A stretch of DNA of 64,000 nucleotides, from assembly GCA_021793155.1 (NCBI GenBank), contig JAJYTF010000003.1:1-64000 (forward strand). The letters are read 5' to 3'. The number at the start of each line of letters is the position of its first letter. The first letter of the stretch is position 1. The DNA comes from Pseudomonadota bacterium. GTDB taxonomy: Bacteria > Pseudomonadota > Alphaproteobacteria > Rhodospirillales > Magnetospirillaceae. The position numbers and the translations under genes were made by a program. Shown here piece by piece: positions 55,862-63,087 of this stretch. A model generated the notes under the pieces. That model did no database searches. It had not been told where the DNA came from and saw only the letters and a list, made by a program, of their open reading frames with translations.

Positions 55862-57864
55862 TGTTGGCGTATCGCAACGATGAGGAGGAGGACGACCAGG
55901 GTGGTGAACATCAGGAACAGATAGCGGCGGACGGTCAGGAACTGCAGCCGGTTGACCCGGTCGGCGATGGCGTTGACCACCCGCAGGATACCCATGTAGA
56001 GGCCGTCCCAGATGGGGTCGGTCATGCGCAGTTCGAAGCGTGCCGGTCGCAGGTCGCCGGGGGTCGGCATGTCCACCCGCTCCTGGGCGTTGAACACGAC
56101 GCTGCCGAAAACCCGCCGCAGCGGCTGTGAGAAGCTGTCCGCGGAGTACTGGGCATTGACGATGTCTTCCTGATGGCCGCAGTCCCAGGCTGGCGCCGGC
56201 CGCACCCGGCGAGTGCCGAACAGGCGCAGGGCGATCACCGTGGTCAGCATCAGGCCGATGAAGGTGAGCAACAGCATGGTGGCCGAATAGGAGCCGTCCG
56301 TCGGGCTGATCGGCGACAGCCAGGGCCAGCCCAGGAGCGCGGTGGGAAGCTGCACCTTGGCCAGGGGCTCGACTACGGTGGCGATACCGCTGGTGGCCAT
56401 CACCGGGAACACGCCCAGGCACAGGCAGGCGACCGCCGGAATGGCCATCGCCGCCTGCATGACGAACGGTACCTCGGCGGCGTGCCGCGCTTCCGGAGAG
56501 CGGGGCCGGCCGAGAAAGACGATGCCGAAGGCGCGGACGAAACAGGTGCCGGCGAAGGCGGCGGCCAGCGCCATGGCGACACCGACGACCGGCACGCCGA
56601 ACCGCATGGCCCAATGCGGAATGGTCGGAGCGTGGAACAGGCTCTGGAAGATCAGCCACTCGGAGACGAAGCCGTTGAGCGGCGGCAGGGCCGAGATGGC
56701 GGCGGCACCGACGAGGAAGGTCAGGCCGGTCACCGGCATGCGGTTCAACAGGCCGCCCAGCCGGTCGAGACGCCGTTCGCCGGTGGCCGTCAGGATGGCG
56801 CCCGAACCGAGGAACAGCAGCGTCTTGAACAATGAGTGGTTGATCACGTGGTAGAGCGCCGCCAGCAAGGCGACGGCCGACAGGGTCGCCGCGCCATGGT
56901 CGCGAAATGCCACAGCCAAGCCCAGGGCGATCAGGATGATCCCGACGTTCTCGACCGTCGAATAGGCAAGCAGCGTCTTGAGATCGCGCTGGAACAGGGC
57001 GTAGAGCACGCCCAGAACGGCGGTCAGGGCGCCCATCACCATGATGAAGAAGCCCCAACCCCAGCCGACATCGCTCCTCAGGTCGAACAGGATGCGGATC
57101 AGCCCGTAGATCGCCACCTTGGTCATGACGCCGGACATCAGGGCCGACACATGGCTGGGGGCCGCCGGATGAGCCAGCGGCAGCCAAGCATGCAGGGGCA
57201 CCATGCCGGCCTTCGACCCGGCGCCCAGCAAAGCCAGCGCCACCACCAGGCCGCCGGCCCACGGTCCCAGATGAGCGGTCCGCATGGCCGCAAAACCATA
57301 GGCACCGGCATGGCCGGCCAGCAGGCCAAAGGCCGCCAGCAGGCAGAACGTGCCGAACACCGCCATCACCAGATAGACCAGTCCCGCTCGCCGCGCTTCG
57401 GCGTTGGTGTGGTCGGACAGCACGAGCAGCCACGAAGACAGCGACATGAATTCCCAGGAGACCAGGAAGACGAATGCATCGTCGGCCAGCAGAACACCGT
57501 TCATGGCGAACAGGAACAGTGGAAACAGCGGCGTGACGCGTCTTGCCTCCGGCACGTGACCGCCATAGGCGATGCCGAACAGGCTGGCCAGTGCCGCCGG
57601 CGAGTTGATTGCCATCAGGAAGAAGGTCGAGAGGCTGTCCAGCCGGAAATGGGCCTTCAGCCAGGGGATGCCGATGGGCAGGACGATTGCCGGCGCGGCC
57701 TCATGCCCACCCATGACCATGTGCCACAGACCATCGCCGGCCAGGATGACGCAGAGCGCCGCACAGGCCCCGTAGGTCAGCGAATGGATCCAGTGCCGCC
57801 CGTTGAACAGGATGGCGAGGAAACCCAGGGCGACGAAGGCCCCCAGGGCGGATCCGATGATCAT
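55858..57864 (-). CDS. hyfB: Hydrogenase-4-like membrane subunit HyfB (NuoL-type antiporter fold)
   Basis: A 668-residue polytopic subunit and the first gene of hyfB-C-E-F-G-I. Antiporter elements are VFLVSWEFMSLSSWLLVLSD (helix 5 glutamate), AGSKAGMVPLHAWLPLAHPA (helix 7 lysine) and MSGVMTKVAIYGLIRILFD (helix 8 lysine). The C-terminal soluble segment ends in another helix, as in HyfB. No FNR or sigma-54 site is evident in the 245-bp upstream gap (57865-58109), which otherwise looks empty. There are no hyfA, hyfD, hyfH, formate dehydrogenase or hyp maturation genes next to the operon. Confidence 0.93.
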   Translation of the reverse strand: MIIGSALGAFVALGFLAILFNGRHWIHSLTYGACAALCVILAGDGLWHMVMGGHEAAPAIVLPIGIPWLKAHFRLDSLSTFFLMAINSPAALASLFGIAYGGHVPEARRVTPLFPLFLFAMNGVLLADDAFVFLVSWEFMSLSSWLLVLSDHTNAEARRAGLVYLVMAVFGTFCLLAAFGLLAGHAGAYGFAAMRTAHLGPWAGGLVVALALLGAGSKAGMVPLHAWLPLAHPAAPSHVSALMSGVMTKVAIYGLIRILFDLRSDVGWGWGFFIMVMGALTAVLGVLYALFQRDLKTLLAYSTVENVGIILIALGLAVAFRDHGAATLSAVALLAALYHVINHSLFKTLLFLGSGAILTATGERRLDRLGGLLNRMPVTGLTFLVGAAAISALPPLNGFVSEWLIFQSLFHAPTIPHWAMRFGVPVVGVAMALAAAFAGTCFVRAFGIVFLGRPRSPEARHAAEVPFVMQAAMAIPAVACLCLGVFPVMATSGIATVVEPLAKVQLPTALLGWPWLSPISPTDGSYSATMLLLTFIGLMLTTVIALRLFGTRRVRPAPAWDCGHQEDIVNAQYSADSFSQPLRRVFGSVVFNAQERVDMPTPGDLRPARFELRMTDPIWDGLYMGILRVVNAIADRVNRLQFLTVRRYLFLMFTTLVVLLLIVAIRQQ

Positions 57865-58109
57865 CTACGATCACCGTCTTCAGTCTGAAGAAACGGTAGC
57901 AAAAACGGATACAAGATGGCGTCACTCAAGGTCTTGCCGGGGTCCGAACACACGCCTTCGCCGGCCGTTGCGGCATTGGCGGTACGCTCATCGGAAAGAG
58001 CGCTGGACGGAAGGAACGAGCAGGCGCCGGATCATACCACAATCGGCCCGTCACGCAAGCCCTGCCCCGCTAATTTCGGCCGTCGGAGGTACCCCCTGAG
58101 CCTTCGCAG

Positions 58110-58745
58110 CTACACCGGATCTGCCGCCTTGGCCGCCTCGATCCATTCCTGCATGGCCGGCAGGTTGTATACGGCTTCCGCATAAGCGGCGGAGACCGGG
58201 GCCAGGTGAACTCCGTAGGTGTAAAAGCGGGTGACCACCGGGGCGAACATGGCGTCGGCATTGGACCAGCGGCCGAACAGGAACGGCCCGCCGGCGCCGT
58301 AGCTGGCCCGGCAGTCGGTCCAGATGGCCTGCACGCGGGCAATGTCGGCCTGGGCCTCGGCCGCAATCTCCGGCAGGGCGATGGTGGTGGCAACGTCCAT
58401 CGGCAGATGCTGGCGCAAAGCGATGAATCCTGAATGCATTTCAGCACTGACTGATCGAGCCACGGCCCGTGCCCCGCGGTTCTCCGGCCACAGGGGAATG
58501 ACACAGGCCAATTCGGCGACATACTCGCAAATGGCCAGTGAGTCCCAGACCAGAAGGTCTCCCGACTTCAGCAAGGGCACCTTGCCGCTGGGAGAATGGG
58601 CCAGGATATTGGCCTTGGTGTCGGGCTGACGCAGGCGGATCAGCACCTCGTCGAAGGCGATGCCCGACTGCTTGAGTGCCAGCCAGGGCCGCAGCGACCA
58701 GGACGAATAGCGCTTGCTGCCGATGACCAGGACCGGTTTGGACAT
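58110..58745 (-). CDS. Glutathione S-transferase family protein
   Basis: A 211-residue GST. The thioredoxin-like N-terminus LVIGSKRYSSWSLRPWLALK supplies the catalytic serine/tyrosine region; the cis-proline loop is SPSGKVPLL near 51, with WDSLAICEYVAE near 67 for the glutathione gamma-glutamyl site. A helical C-terminal domain follows. ATG 58745 has GGGAG 6-10 nt upstream; a longer frame crosses the divergent aminopeptidase leader. Substrate unknown. Confidence 0.9.
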   Translation of the reverse strand: MSKPVLVIGSKRYSSWSLRPWLALKQSGIAFDEVLIRLRQPDTKANILAHSPSGKVPLLKSGDLLVWDSLAICEYVAELACVIPLWPENRGARAVARSVSAEMHSGFIALRQHLPMDVATTIALPEIAAEAQADIARVQAIWTDCRASYGAGGPFLFGRWSNADAMFAPVVTRFYTYGVHLAPVSAAYAEAVYNLPAMQEWIEAAKAADPV

Positions 58746-58830
58746 GTCGCTCTCCCGAGAAGGACCGGCAGACATGATAGCCATCCCTCTTTCCATGTGG
58801 GAAGTGTTTGGCCATGCTAGGTCTATCATG

Positions 58831-58874
58831 GCCCCTCGCCGGGCGGGGCCGGAAGGCCCCGCCCGGCGAGGGGC
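58831..58874. repeat. Perfect 20-bp-arm palindrome upstream of the M17 peptidase gene
   Basis: Arms GCCCCTCGCCGGGCGGGGCC (58831-58850) and its exact complement (58855-58874) enclose GGAA. This extremely stable GC-rich hairpin lies between the divergent GST and aminopeptidase starts, ending 19 bp before the peptidase Shine-Dalgarno. It is unlike a terminator in position and lacks a T-run. It may block read-through, act in the peptidase 5' leader, or be an intergenic palindromic repeat. Confidence 0.9.
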
Positions 58875-58902
58875 AAGAACGAAGAGCATTGCGGAGGACG
58901 TC

Positions 58903-60300
58903 GTGCTTGAACACCTGACCGGAGACGAGGGCGAGGCAGCGGTGGCGATTACGCCGGTGCGGCGCGACCGTTTCAAGGAATGGCTTGCCGGCCAGAACCC
59001 GGTACAAAAAAGCTGGGTGGAGATGAACGGCTTTGCCGCCGAGGCGGGCAGCATCTGCGTGCTGCCGAACGCCAAGGGCAGGCCCGACCGAATCCTGTTC
59101 GGCATGGACGACGCCGACCCGTGGTGCTGGGCCCAGTTGCCGGCCAAGCTGACCAAGGGTTTTTATCGGATCGACACGGAGCTGGACTCCCGCACCGCCG
59201 ATTGGGCCGCCATGGGGTGGGAGCTGGGCTGCTACCAGTTCACCCGCTACCGCGGCCGCAACGGCCGCGACTGGCCGGTGCTGTCCTGGCCGGCCGACGC
59301 CGACCGGCCGCAGGTGGCCCGCACGGTCGACGCCATCGTCCTGGTGCGTGACCTGATCAACACCCCGGCGGCGGATCTGGGCCCCGAGGAACTGGCCGCC
59401 GCCGCCGCAGGAATCGCCGAACGCAAGGGCGGGCGGCTTCGCACCATCGTCGGCGAAGCGCTGCTGCAGGAAAACTATCCCACCATCCATGCCGTCGGCC
59501 GCGCCTCGACTCGGCCGCCGCGGCTGATCGACCTGCGTTGGGGCGACGAGACGGCGCCCAGGGTTACCCTGGTAGGCAAGGGCGTGTGCTTCGATTCGGG
59601 CGGGCTTGACCTCAAGAGTTCGGCCAATATGAAGCTGATGAAAAAGGACATGGGCGGTGCCGCCATGGTCCTTGGCCTGGCCTGGATGATCATGGATGCC
59701 GGCCTGCCGGTCCGCTTGCGAGTTCTGATTCCGGCAGTCGACAACGCGGTCGCCGGCAACGCTTTCCGCCCTCTCGACGTGCTGCGCACACGCAAGGGCT
59801 TGAGCGTCGAGGTGGGCAATACCGATGCCGAAGGCCGCCTGGTGCTGGCCGACGCCCTGGCCGAGGCGGACCGGGAGAAGCCGGCCCTGCTGCTCGATCT
59901 CGCCACCCTGACCGGAGCGGCCAGAACCGCCCTTGGGCCCGATCTGCCGGCCCTGTTCACTCCGGACGACGGGCTGGCGGCCGAAATCGCCGCCGCCGCC
60001 GCCGCCGAGAGCGACCCCGTCTGGAGGCTGCCCCTGTGGAAACCCTACCGCCGCATGCTCGACAGCAAGGTGGCCGATCTGACCAACGCTTCCGACAGCC
60101 CCCATGCCGGCGCCATCCTCGCCGCCCTGTTCCTGCAGGAATTCGTTTCGCCGTCGACCTGCTGGGCTCATCTGGACGTTTTCGGCTGGAGCCCGGCGTC
60201 CCGTCCCGGCCGGCCGGAAGGCGGCGAGGCCATGGCGCTGCGCGCCCTCTACCGGGTGATCGCCGAGCGATGGGCCCGGCCGCAAGGACATCAAGCATAG
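58903..60300 (+). CDS. Leucyl aminopeptidase family protein (M17)
   Basis: A 465-residue dimetal aminopeptidase. The C-terminal catalytic domain has GKGVCFDSGGLDLKSSANMK near 225-244 (metal-binding lysine and aspartate) and NTDAEGRLVLADAL near 306 (second metal site and catalytic arginine). The N-terminal half is short and divergent, as in PepB-like members. The start is GTG 58903 because a strong GGAGG sits 5 bp upstream; the frame is open further upstream through the palindrome. A hairpin follows its stop. Confidence 0.92.
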   Translation: MLEHLTGDEGEAAVAITPVRRDRFKEWLAGQNPVQKSWVEMNGFAAEAGSICVLPNAKGRPDRILFGMDDADPWCWAQLPAKLTKGFYRIDTELDSRTADWAAMGWELGCYQFTRYRGRNGRDWPVLSWPADADRPQVARTVDAIVLVRDLINTPAADLGPEELAAAAAGIAERKGGRLRTIVGEALLQENYPTIHAVGRASTRPPRLIDLRWGDETAPRVTLVGKGVCFDSGGLDLKSSANMKLMKKDMGGAAMVLGLAWMIMDAGLPVRLRVLIPAVDNAVAGNAFRPLDVLRTRKGLSVEVGNTDAEGRLVLADALAEADREKPALLLDLATLTGAARTALGPDLPALFTPDDGLAAEIAAAAAAESDPVWRLPLWKPYRRMLDSKVADLTNASDSPHAGAILAALFLQEFVSPSTCWAHLDVFGWSPASRPGRPEGGEAMALRALYRVIAERWARPQGHQA

Positions 60301-60302
60301 GC

Positions 60303-60337
60303 CTTGTTCGGAAATGACGCAGTTGCTTCCGAACAAG
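60303..60337. terminator. Inverted repeat after the M17 peptidase gene
   Basis: CTTGTTCGGAA (60303-60313) and TTCCGAACAAG (60327-60337) are perfect 11-bp arms around a 13-nt loop, starting 2 bp after the peptidase stop. It may terminate the peptidase transcript, though no T-run follows. Being 95 bp before the MarR gene, it could instead be that regulator's palindromic operator. Confidence 0.55.
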
Positions 60338-60431
60338 CGCTTAGACATTGCCGCGGCCCCCGGCCTCGGCTAATTTCGTCCACGGAACGATACAGTTCCG
60401 ACCCAGGACAAATCGGGCAACCCAGGATAAA

Positions 60432-60794
60432 ATGGGCGTCGACCTCAAGGCAGTACAGGCTCTCGACCTTTGGCGCGGTGCAATCGTCGAGAGCGTCCGA
60501 CGCGAGGCGCCCGACCTTTCGGCGCGTCAGATGGCATTGTTGCTGACAGTGTATCTGTCGCCGCCACCGCACACCGTGCGCGGGCTTGCCGTGGCTCTCA
60601 ACGTATCGAAGCCGGCCGTGACCCGGGCGCTCGACCGCCTTAGCGAATACGGCCTGATCCGCCGCAAGGTGGACGACGCCGACCGCCGCAGCGTGCTGAT
60701 CCAGCGCACGGTGAAGGGCTCGGTCTTCCTGCGGGAGTTCGGCGACATCATTGTCGCCGCCGCCGCAAAGGCGGATGGTGCCAATCAGAGCTAG
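60432..60794 (+). CDS. MarR-like winged-helix regulator
   Basis: A 120-residue protein with a winged helix: APDLSARQMALLLTVYLSPP near 22-41, HTVRGLAVALNVSKPAVTRA near 43-62 and the wing RRKVDDADRRSVLIQRTVKG near 77-96. It resembles MarR but is shorter, with reduced dimerisation helices. ATG 60432 follows AGGATAAA. Its TAG stop coincides with the edge of MITE copy B. The target is unknown; the palindrome upstream is a candidate site. Confidence 0.82.
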   Translation: MGVDLKAVQALDLWRGAIVESVRREAPDLSARQMALLLTVYLSPPPHTVRGLAVALNVSKPAVTRALDRLSEYGLIRRKVDDADRRSVLIQRTVKGSVFLREFGDIIVAAAAKADGANQS

Positions 60795-60913
60795 TGGTCC
60801 GCCCCAGACGCTTGGTCCCCAAGCGCCTGGATCAGGCGGCCCACCAACCAATTGAATTGTGGTGAAAATTCGACGGCTGGTGGCGGTACCATCCGTCGGA
60901 TTTTCACCACTAG
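60791..60913 (-). repeat. 123-bp MITE-like element, copy B
   Basis: Reverse-strand copy of the element at 50572-50694, with 122 of 123 bases the same by hand alignment and with identical CTAG ends. Its end abuts the MarR TAG stop, and this is the same element end that abuts the hyfI stop in copy A. The surrounding 308-bp gap (60795-61102) contains no convincing gene. Confidence 0.85.
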
Positions 60914-60921
60914 ACCGTAAC

Positions 60922-61029
60922 GCAGAAAATCCGCATCACGGTCGAAGCTATCTTTGCCCTCGCCGGGTGGCGCATCCGCGCGCTTGGCCGCCGCCGCAAT
61001 GGCGGCGGAGCATGACATAGATTTTCTGC
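60922..61029. repeat. Fold-back repeat between MITE copies B and C
   Basis: Perfect 10-bp arms GCAGAAAATC (60922-60931) and GATTTTCTGC (61020-61029) enclose 88 bp, which contain a perfect inner hairpin CCGCCGCC (60988-60995) and GGCGGCGG (61001-61008). It looks like a second small mobile or structural repeat. Confidence 0.6.
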
Positions 61030-61058
61030 ATCGGCTCTTGCCCGTAGGCCGTCAGAAA

Positions 61059-61105
61059 GAACCTGACGGGTGGTGACGGCATCATCCGTCAGATTCTCAC
61101 CACTA
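61059..61105 (-). repeat. Diverged partial copy C of the MITE-like element
   Basis: On the minus strand it begins TAGTGGTGAGAATCTGACGG, matching the left half of copies A and B with scattered changes up to the first hairpin. Arms 61059-61069 and 61086-61096 pair with one mismatch. The second half of the element is missing. The element's TAG is the stop codon of the prephenate dehydrogenase gene. Confidence 0.65.
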
Positions 61106-61987
61106 AGCCTGCCGGGCGTCGATGATCGACCGACGGATGGCGCGGGTACGGGTGAACAGCTCCTGGAGCTTCTCGCCCTCGCCCCAGCGGATGGCCCGCT
61201 GCAGCGCCGTCAGGTCTTCGGTGAAACGCTGCAGGACGTCGAGGACTGCTTCCCGGTTGTTGAGGAAGATGTCGCGCCACATCACCGGATCGGACGCGGC
61301 GATGCGCGTGAAGTCGCGGAAGCCCGAGGCCGAGAACTTCACCACCTCCTGCTGCAGCGATGTCTCGAGATCGGTGGCCGTGCCGACGATGGTATAGGCG
61401 ATCAGATGCGGCAGGTGCGAAGTAATGGCCAGCACCCGGTCATGATGCCCGGCATCCATCATCTCGATCATGCTGCCGGCCGACTCCCATAGGCGAACCA
61501 CCTTGGCGACGGCCTCGGGATCGGTCCCCGAAGGAGGCGTCAGGATGCACCAGCGGCCCTGGAACAGTTCGGCAAAGCCCGAAGTCGGCCCCGAGAACTC
61601 GGTGCCGGCGATGGGGTGGCCGGGAACGAAATGCACCGACGCCGGCAGATAGGGGCCGACGTCGCGGATCACCGCCATCTTGACCGAGCCCACATCGGTG
61701 ACGATGGCACCGGCGGCAAGATGCGGCGCCATCGCCGCGGCCAGGTCAGCGAAGCTGCCGACGGGCGTCGCCAGGATGACCAGGTCGGCACCGCCCACCG
61801 CCTCGCCCATATCGCCGGTGGCGGCATCGACGATCCCCAGTTCGATCGCCTTGTCCCGGTGCGCCCCGCTGGCGTCGAAGGCGACCAATCGGCCGGCCAG
61901 ACCATCGCGCCGGATCACCCGCGCCAGGGACGAGCCGATATGGCCAATGCCGAGGATGGCAACCTTGTCGAACAACATGACCGTCAC
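61103..61987 (-). CDS. tyrA: Prephenate/arogenate dehydrogenase
   Basis: A 294-residue NAD(P)-dependent enzyme of tyrosine synthesis. The Rossmann motif ILGIGHIGSSLARVIRRDGL lies at 11-30, VTDVGSVKMAV near 95, and the catalytic PGHPIAGTEFSGP near 122 contains the histidine and substrate-binding residues. There is no ACT or chorismate mutase domain. The start is GTG 61987 overlapping the hisC stop as GTGA, or ATG 61978. Prephenate or arogenate specificity cannot be decided by eye. Confidence 0.93.
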   Translation of the reverse strand: MTVMLFDKVAILGIGHIGSSLARVIRRDGLAGRLVAFDASGAHRDKAIELGIVDAATGDMGEAVGGADLVILATPVGSFADLAAAMAPHLAAGAIVTDVGSVKMAVIRDVGPYLPASVHFVPGHPIAGTEFSGPTSGFAELFQGRWCILTPPSGTDPEAVAKVVRLWESAGSMIEMMDAGHHDRVLAITSHLPHLIAYTIVGTATDLETSLQQEVVKFSASGFRDFTRIAASDPVMWRDIFLNNREAVLDVLQRFTEDLTALQRAIRWGEGEKLQELFTRTRAIRRSIIDARQA

Positions 61988-63087
61988 GCTCCCGCGAATT
62001 CCGTCAAGGCGGCGACCACGGCTTGCATTTCCTCGTCGCGGCCGATGGTGATACGTAGGCTGTCGGGCAGCCCATAGGAATTCATCGCCCGCACGATCAC
62101 TCCTTTCGAGCGCAGGAAGGCGTCGGCCGCCGCAGCGTCGCGCCCGCGCTCATCGGGAAAGCGCACTAGCACGAAATTGGCCACGCTGGGCACCACATGG
62201 AAGCCGAGATTGATCAGTTCGCCGGACAGCCAAGCCCGCCAATAGTCGTTGTGGCGGCGGGACAATTCGATGAAATCGGCGTCTTCCACCGCGGCCTGCC
62301 CGGCAACAAGCGCCGCCGACGACACGTTGAACGGCCCGCGGATGCGGTTGAGCACGTCGGCCACCGCCGCCGGGCAATAGGCCCAGCCGAGGCGCATGCC
62401 GCCCATGGCATAGATTTTCGAGAAGGTGCGGGTCATCACCACATTGTCGTGGCCCTCGACCAGCGGCACCCCCGGATCATAGTCGTTGCGGCCGACGAAT
62501 TCGGCATAGGCCGCGTCGATCACCAGAAGCACGTCGTCCGGCAAACCGCGGCGCAGCCGCGCCATTTCCTCGGTCGGCAGATAGGTGCCGGTGGGATTGT
62601 TCGGGTTGGCCAGGAAAACCATGCGCGTGTGCGGCGTCACCGCGGCCAGCAGGTTGTCCACCGAGGCGACCAGGTCATTTTCCTCGGCGACCACCGGCGT
62701 CGCTCCACAAGCCTTGGCGGCAATCGGGTAAATGAGGAAGCCGTGGCGGCTGTACAGCACCTCGTCGCCGGGCCCGGCATAGGCGCGGACCAGGAGTTGC
62801 AGCAGTTCGTCGGAGCCGGCGCCGCAAACGATCCGCTCGGCATCCAGCCCGTAACGCCCGGCCAGCGCGTGGCGAAGGCCGACGGCATGGCCGTCGGGAT
62901 AGCGGTGCATGTTGGACGCCATGGCCCGCAGCGCGGCCACCGCCTTGGGGCTGGGCCCAAGGGCGCCTTCGTTGGACGACAGCTTGATCACGCGGCTTAC
63001 GCCGGCCACCTTGGAGGCACCGCCGACATAGGGGCTGATGTCCAGGATGCCGGGACGGGGTGTGGGAGAAACCATGGCGGCCGTCAT
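61984..63087 (-). CDS. hisC: Histidinol-phosphate/aromatic aminotransferase
   Basis: A 367-residue fold-type I PLP enzyme. PLP lysine K224 lies in TRTFSKIYAMGGMRLG; LSSNEGALGPSP near 36, LANPNNPTGTYLP near 159 and the terminal RITIGRDEE region are HisC hallmarks. Set between chorismate mutase and prephenate dehydrogenase, it probably also transaminates aromatic keto acids. Its ATG overlaps the stop of the chorismate mutase gene (a second ATG lies at 63075). Confidence 0.92.
   Translation of the reverse strand: MTAAMVSPTPRPGILDISPYVGGASKVAGVSRVIKLSSNEGALGPSPKAVAALRAMASNMHRYPDGHAVGLRHALAGRYGLDAERIVCGAGSDELLQLLVRAYAGPGDEVLYSRHGFLIYPIAAKACGATPVVAEENDLVASVDNLLAAVTPHTRMVFLANPNNPTGTYLPTEEMARLRRGLPDDVLLVIDAAYAEFVGRNDYDPGVPLVEGHDNVVMTRTFSKIYAMGGMRLGWAYCPAAVADVLNRIRGPFNVSSAALVAGQAAVEDADFIELSRRHNDYWRAWLSGELINLGFHVVPSVANFVLVRFPDERGRDAAAADAFLRSKGVIVRAMNSYGLPDSLRITIGRDEEMQAVVAALTEFAGA

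Noticed and set aside
54914-57433. An 839-codon frame covering hyfC and most of hyfB
   Set aside because: Its first 520 or so codons are an out-of-frame shadow of hyfB; only the last 315 codons are HyfC, which has its own start at 55861.
50691-57864. Calling the hyf cluster a formate hydrogenlyase or an H2-evolving hydrogenase
   Set aside because: The large subunit lacks the NiFe cysteines and there is no formate dehydrogenase, maturation protease or hyp gene next to it.
50572-60913. Reading the two 123-bp copies as ends of a composite transposon
   Set aside because: They are far too short to encode a transposase, none is present between them, and the enclosed genes are not typical cargo. 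MITE insertions at two CTAG sites explain them more simply.
60791-61018. A 75-codon minus-strand ORF running through MITE copy B (MSCSAAIAAAAKRADAPPGE...)
   Set aside because: Most of it is the repeat element itself. The same frame in copy A has a different upstream context and no start or ribosome-binding site, so the coding look is probably accidental.
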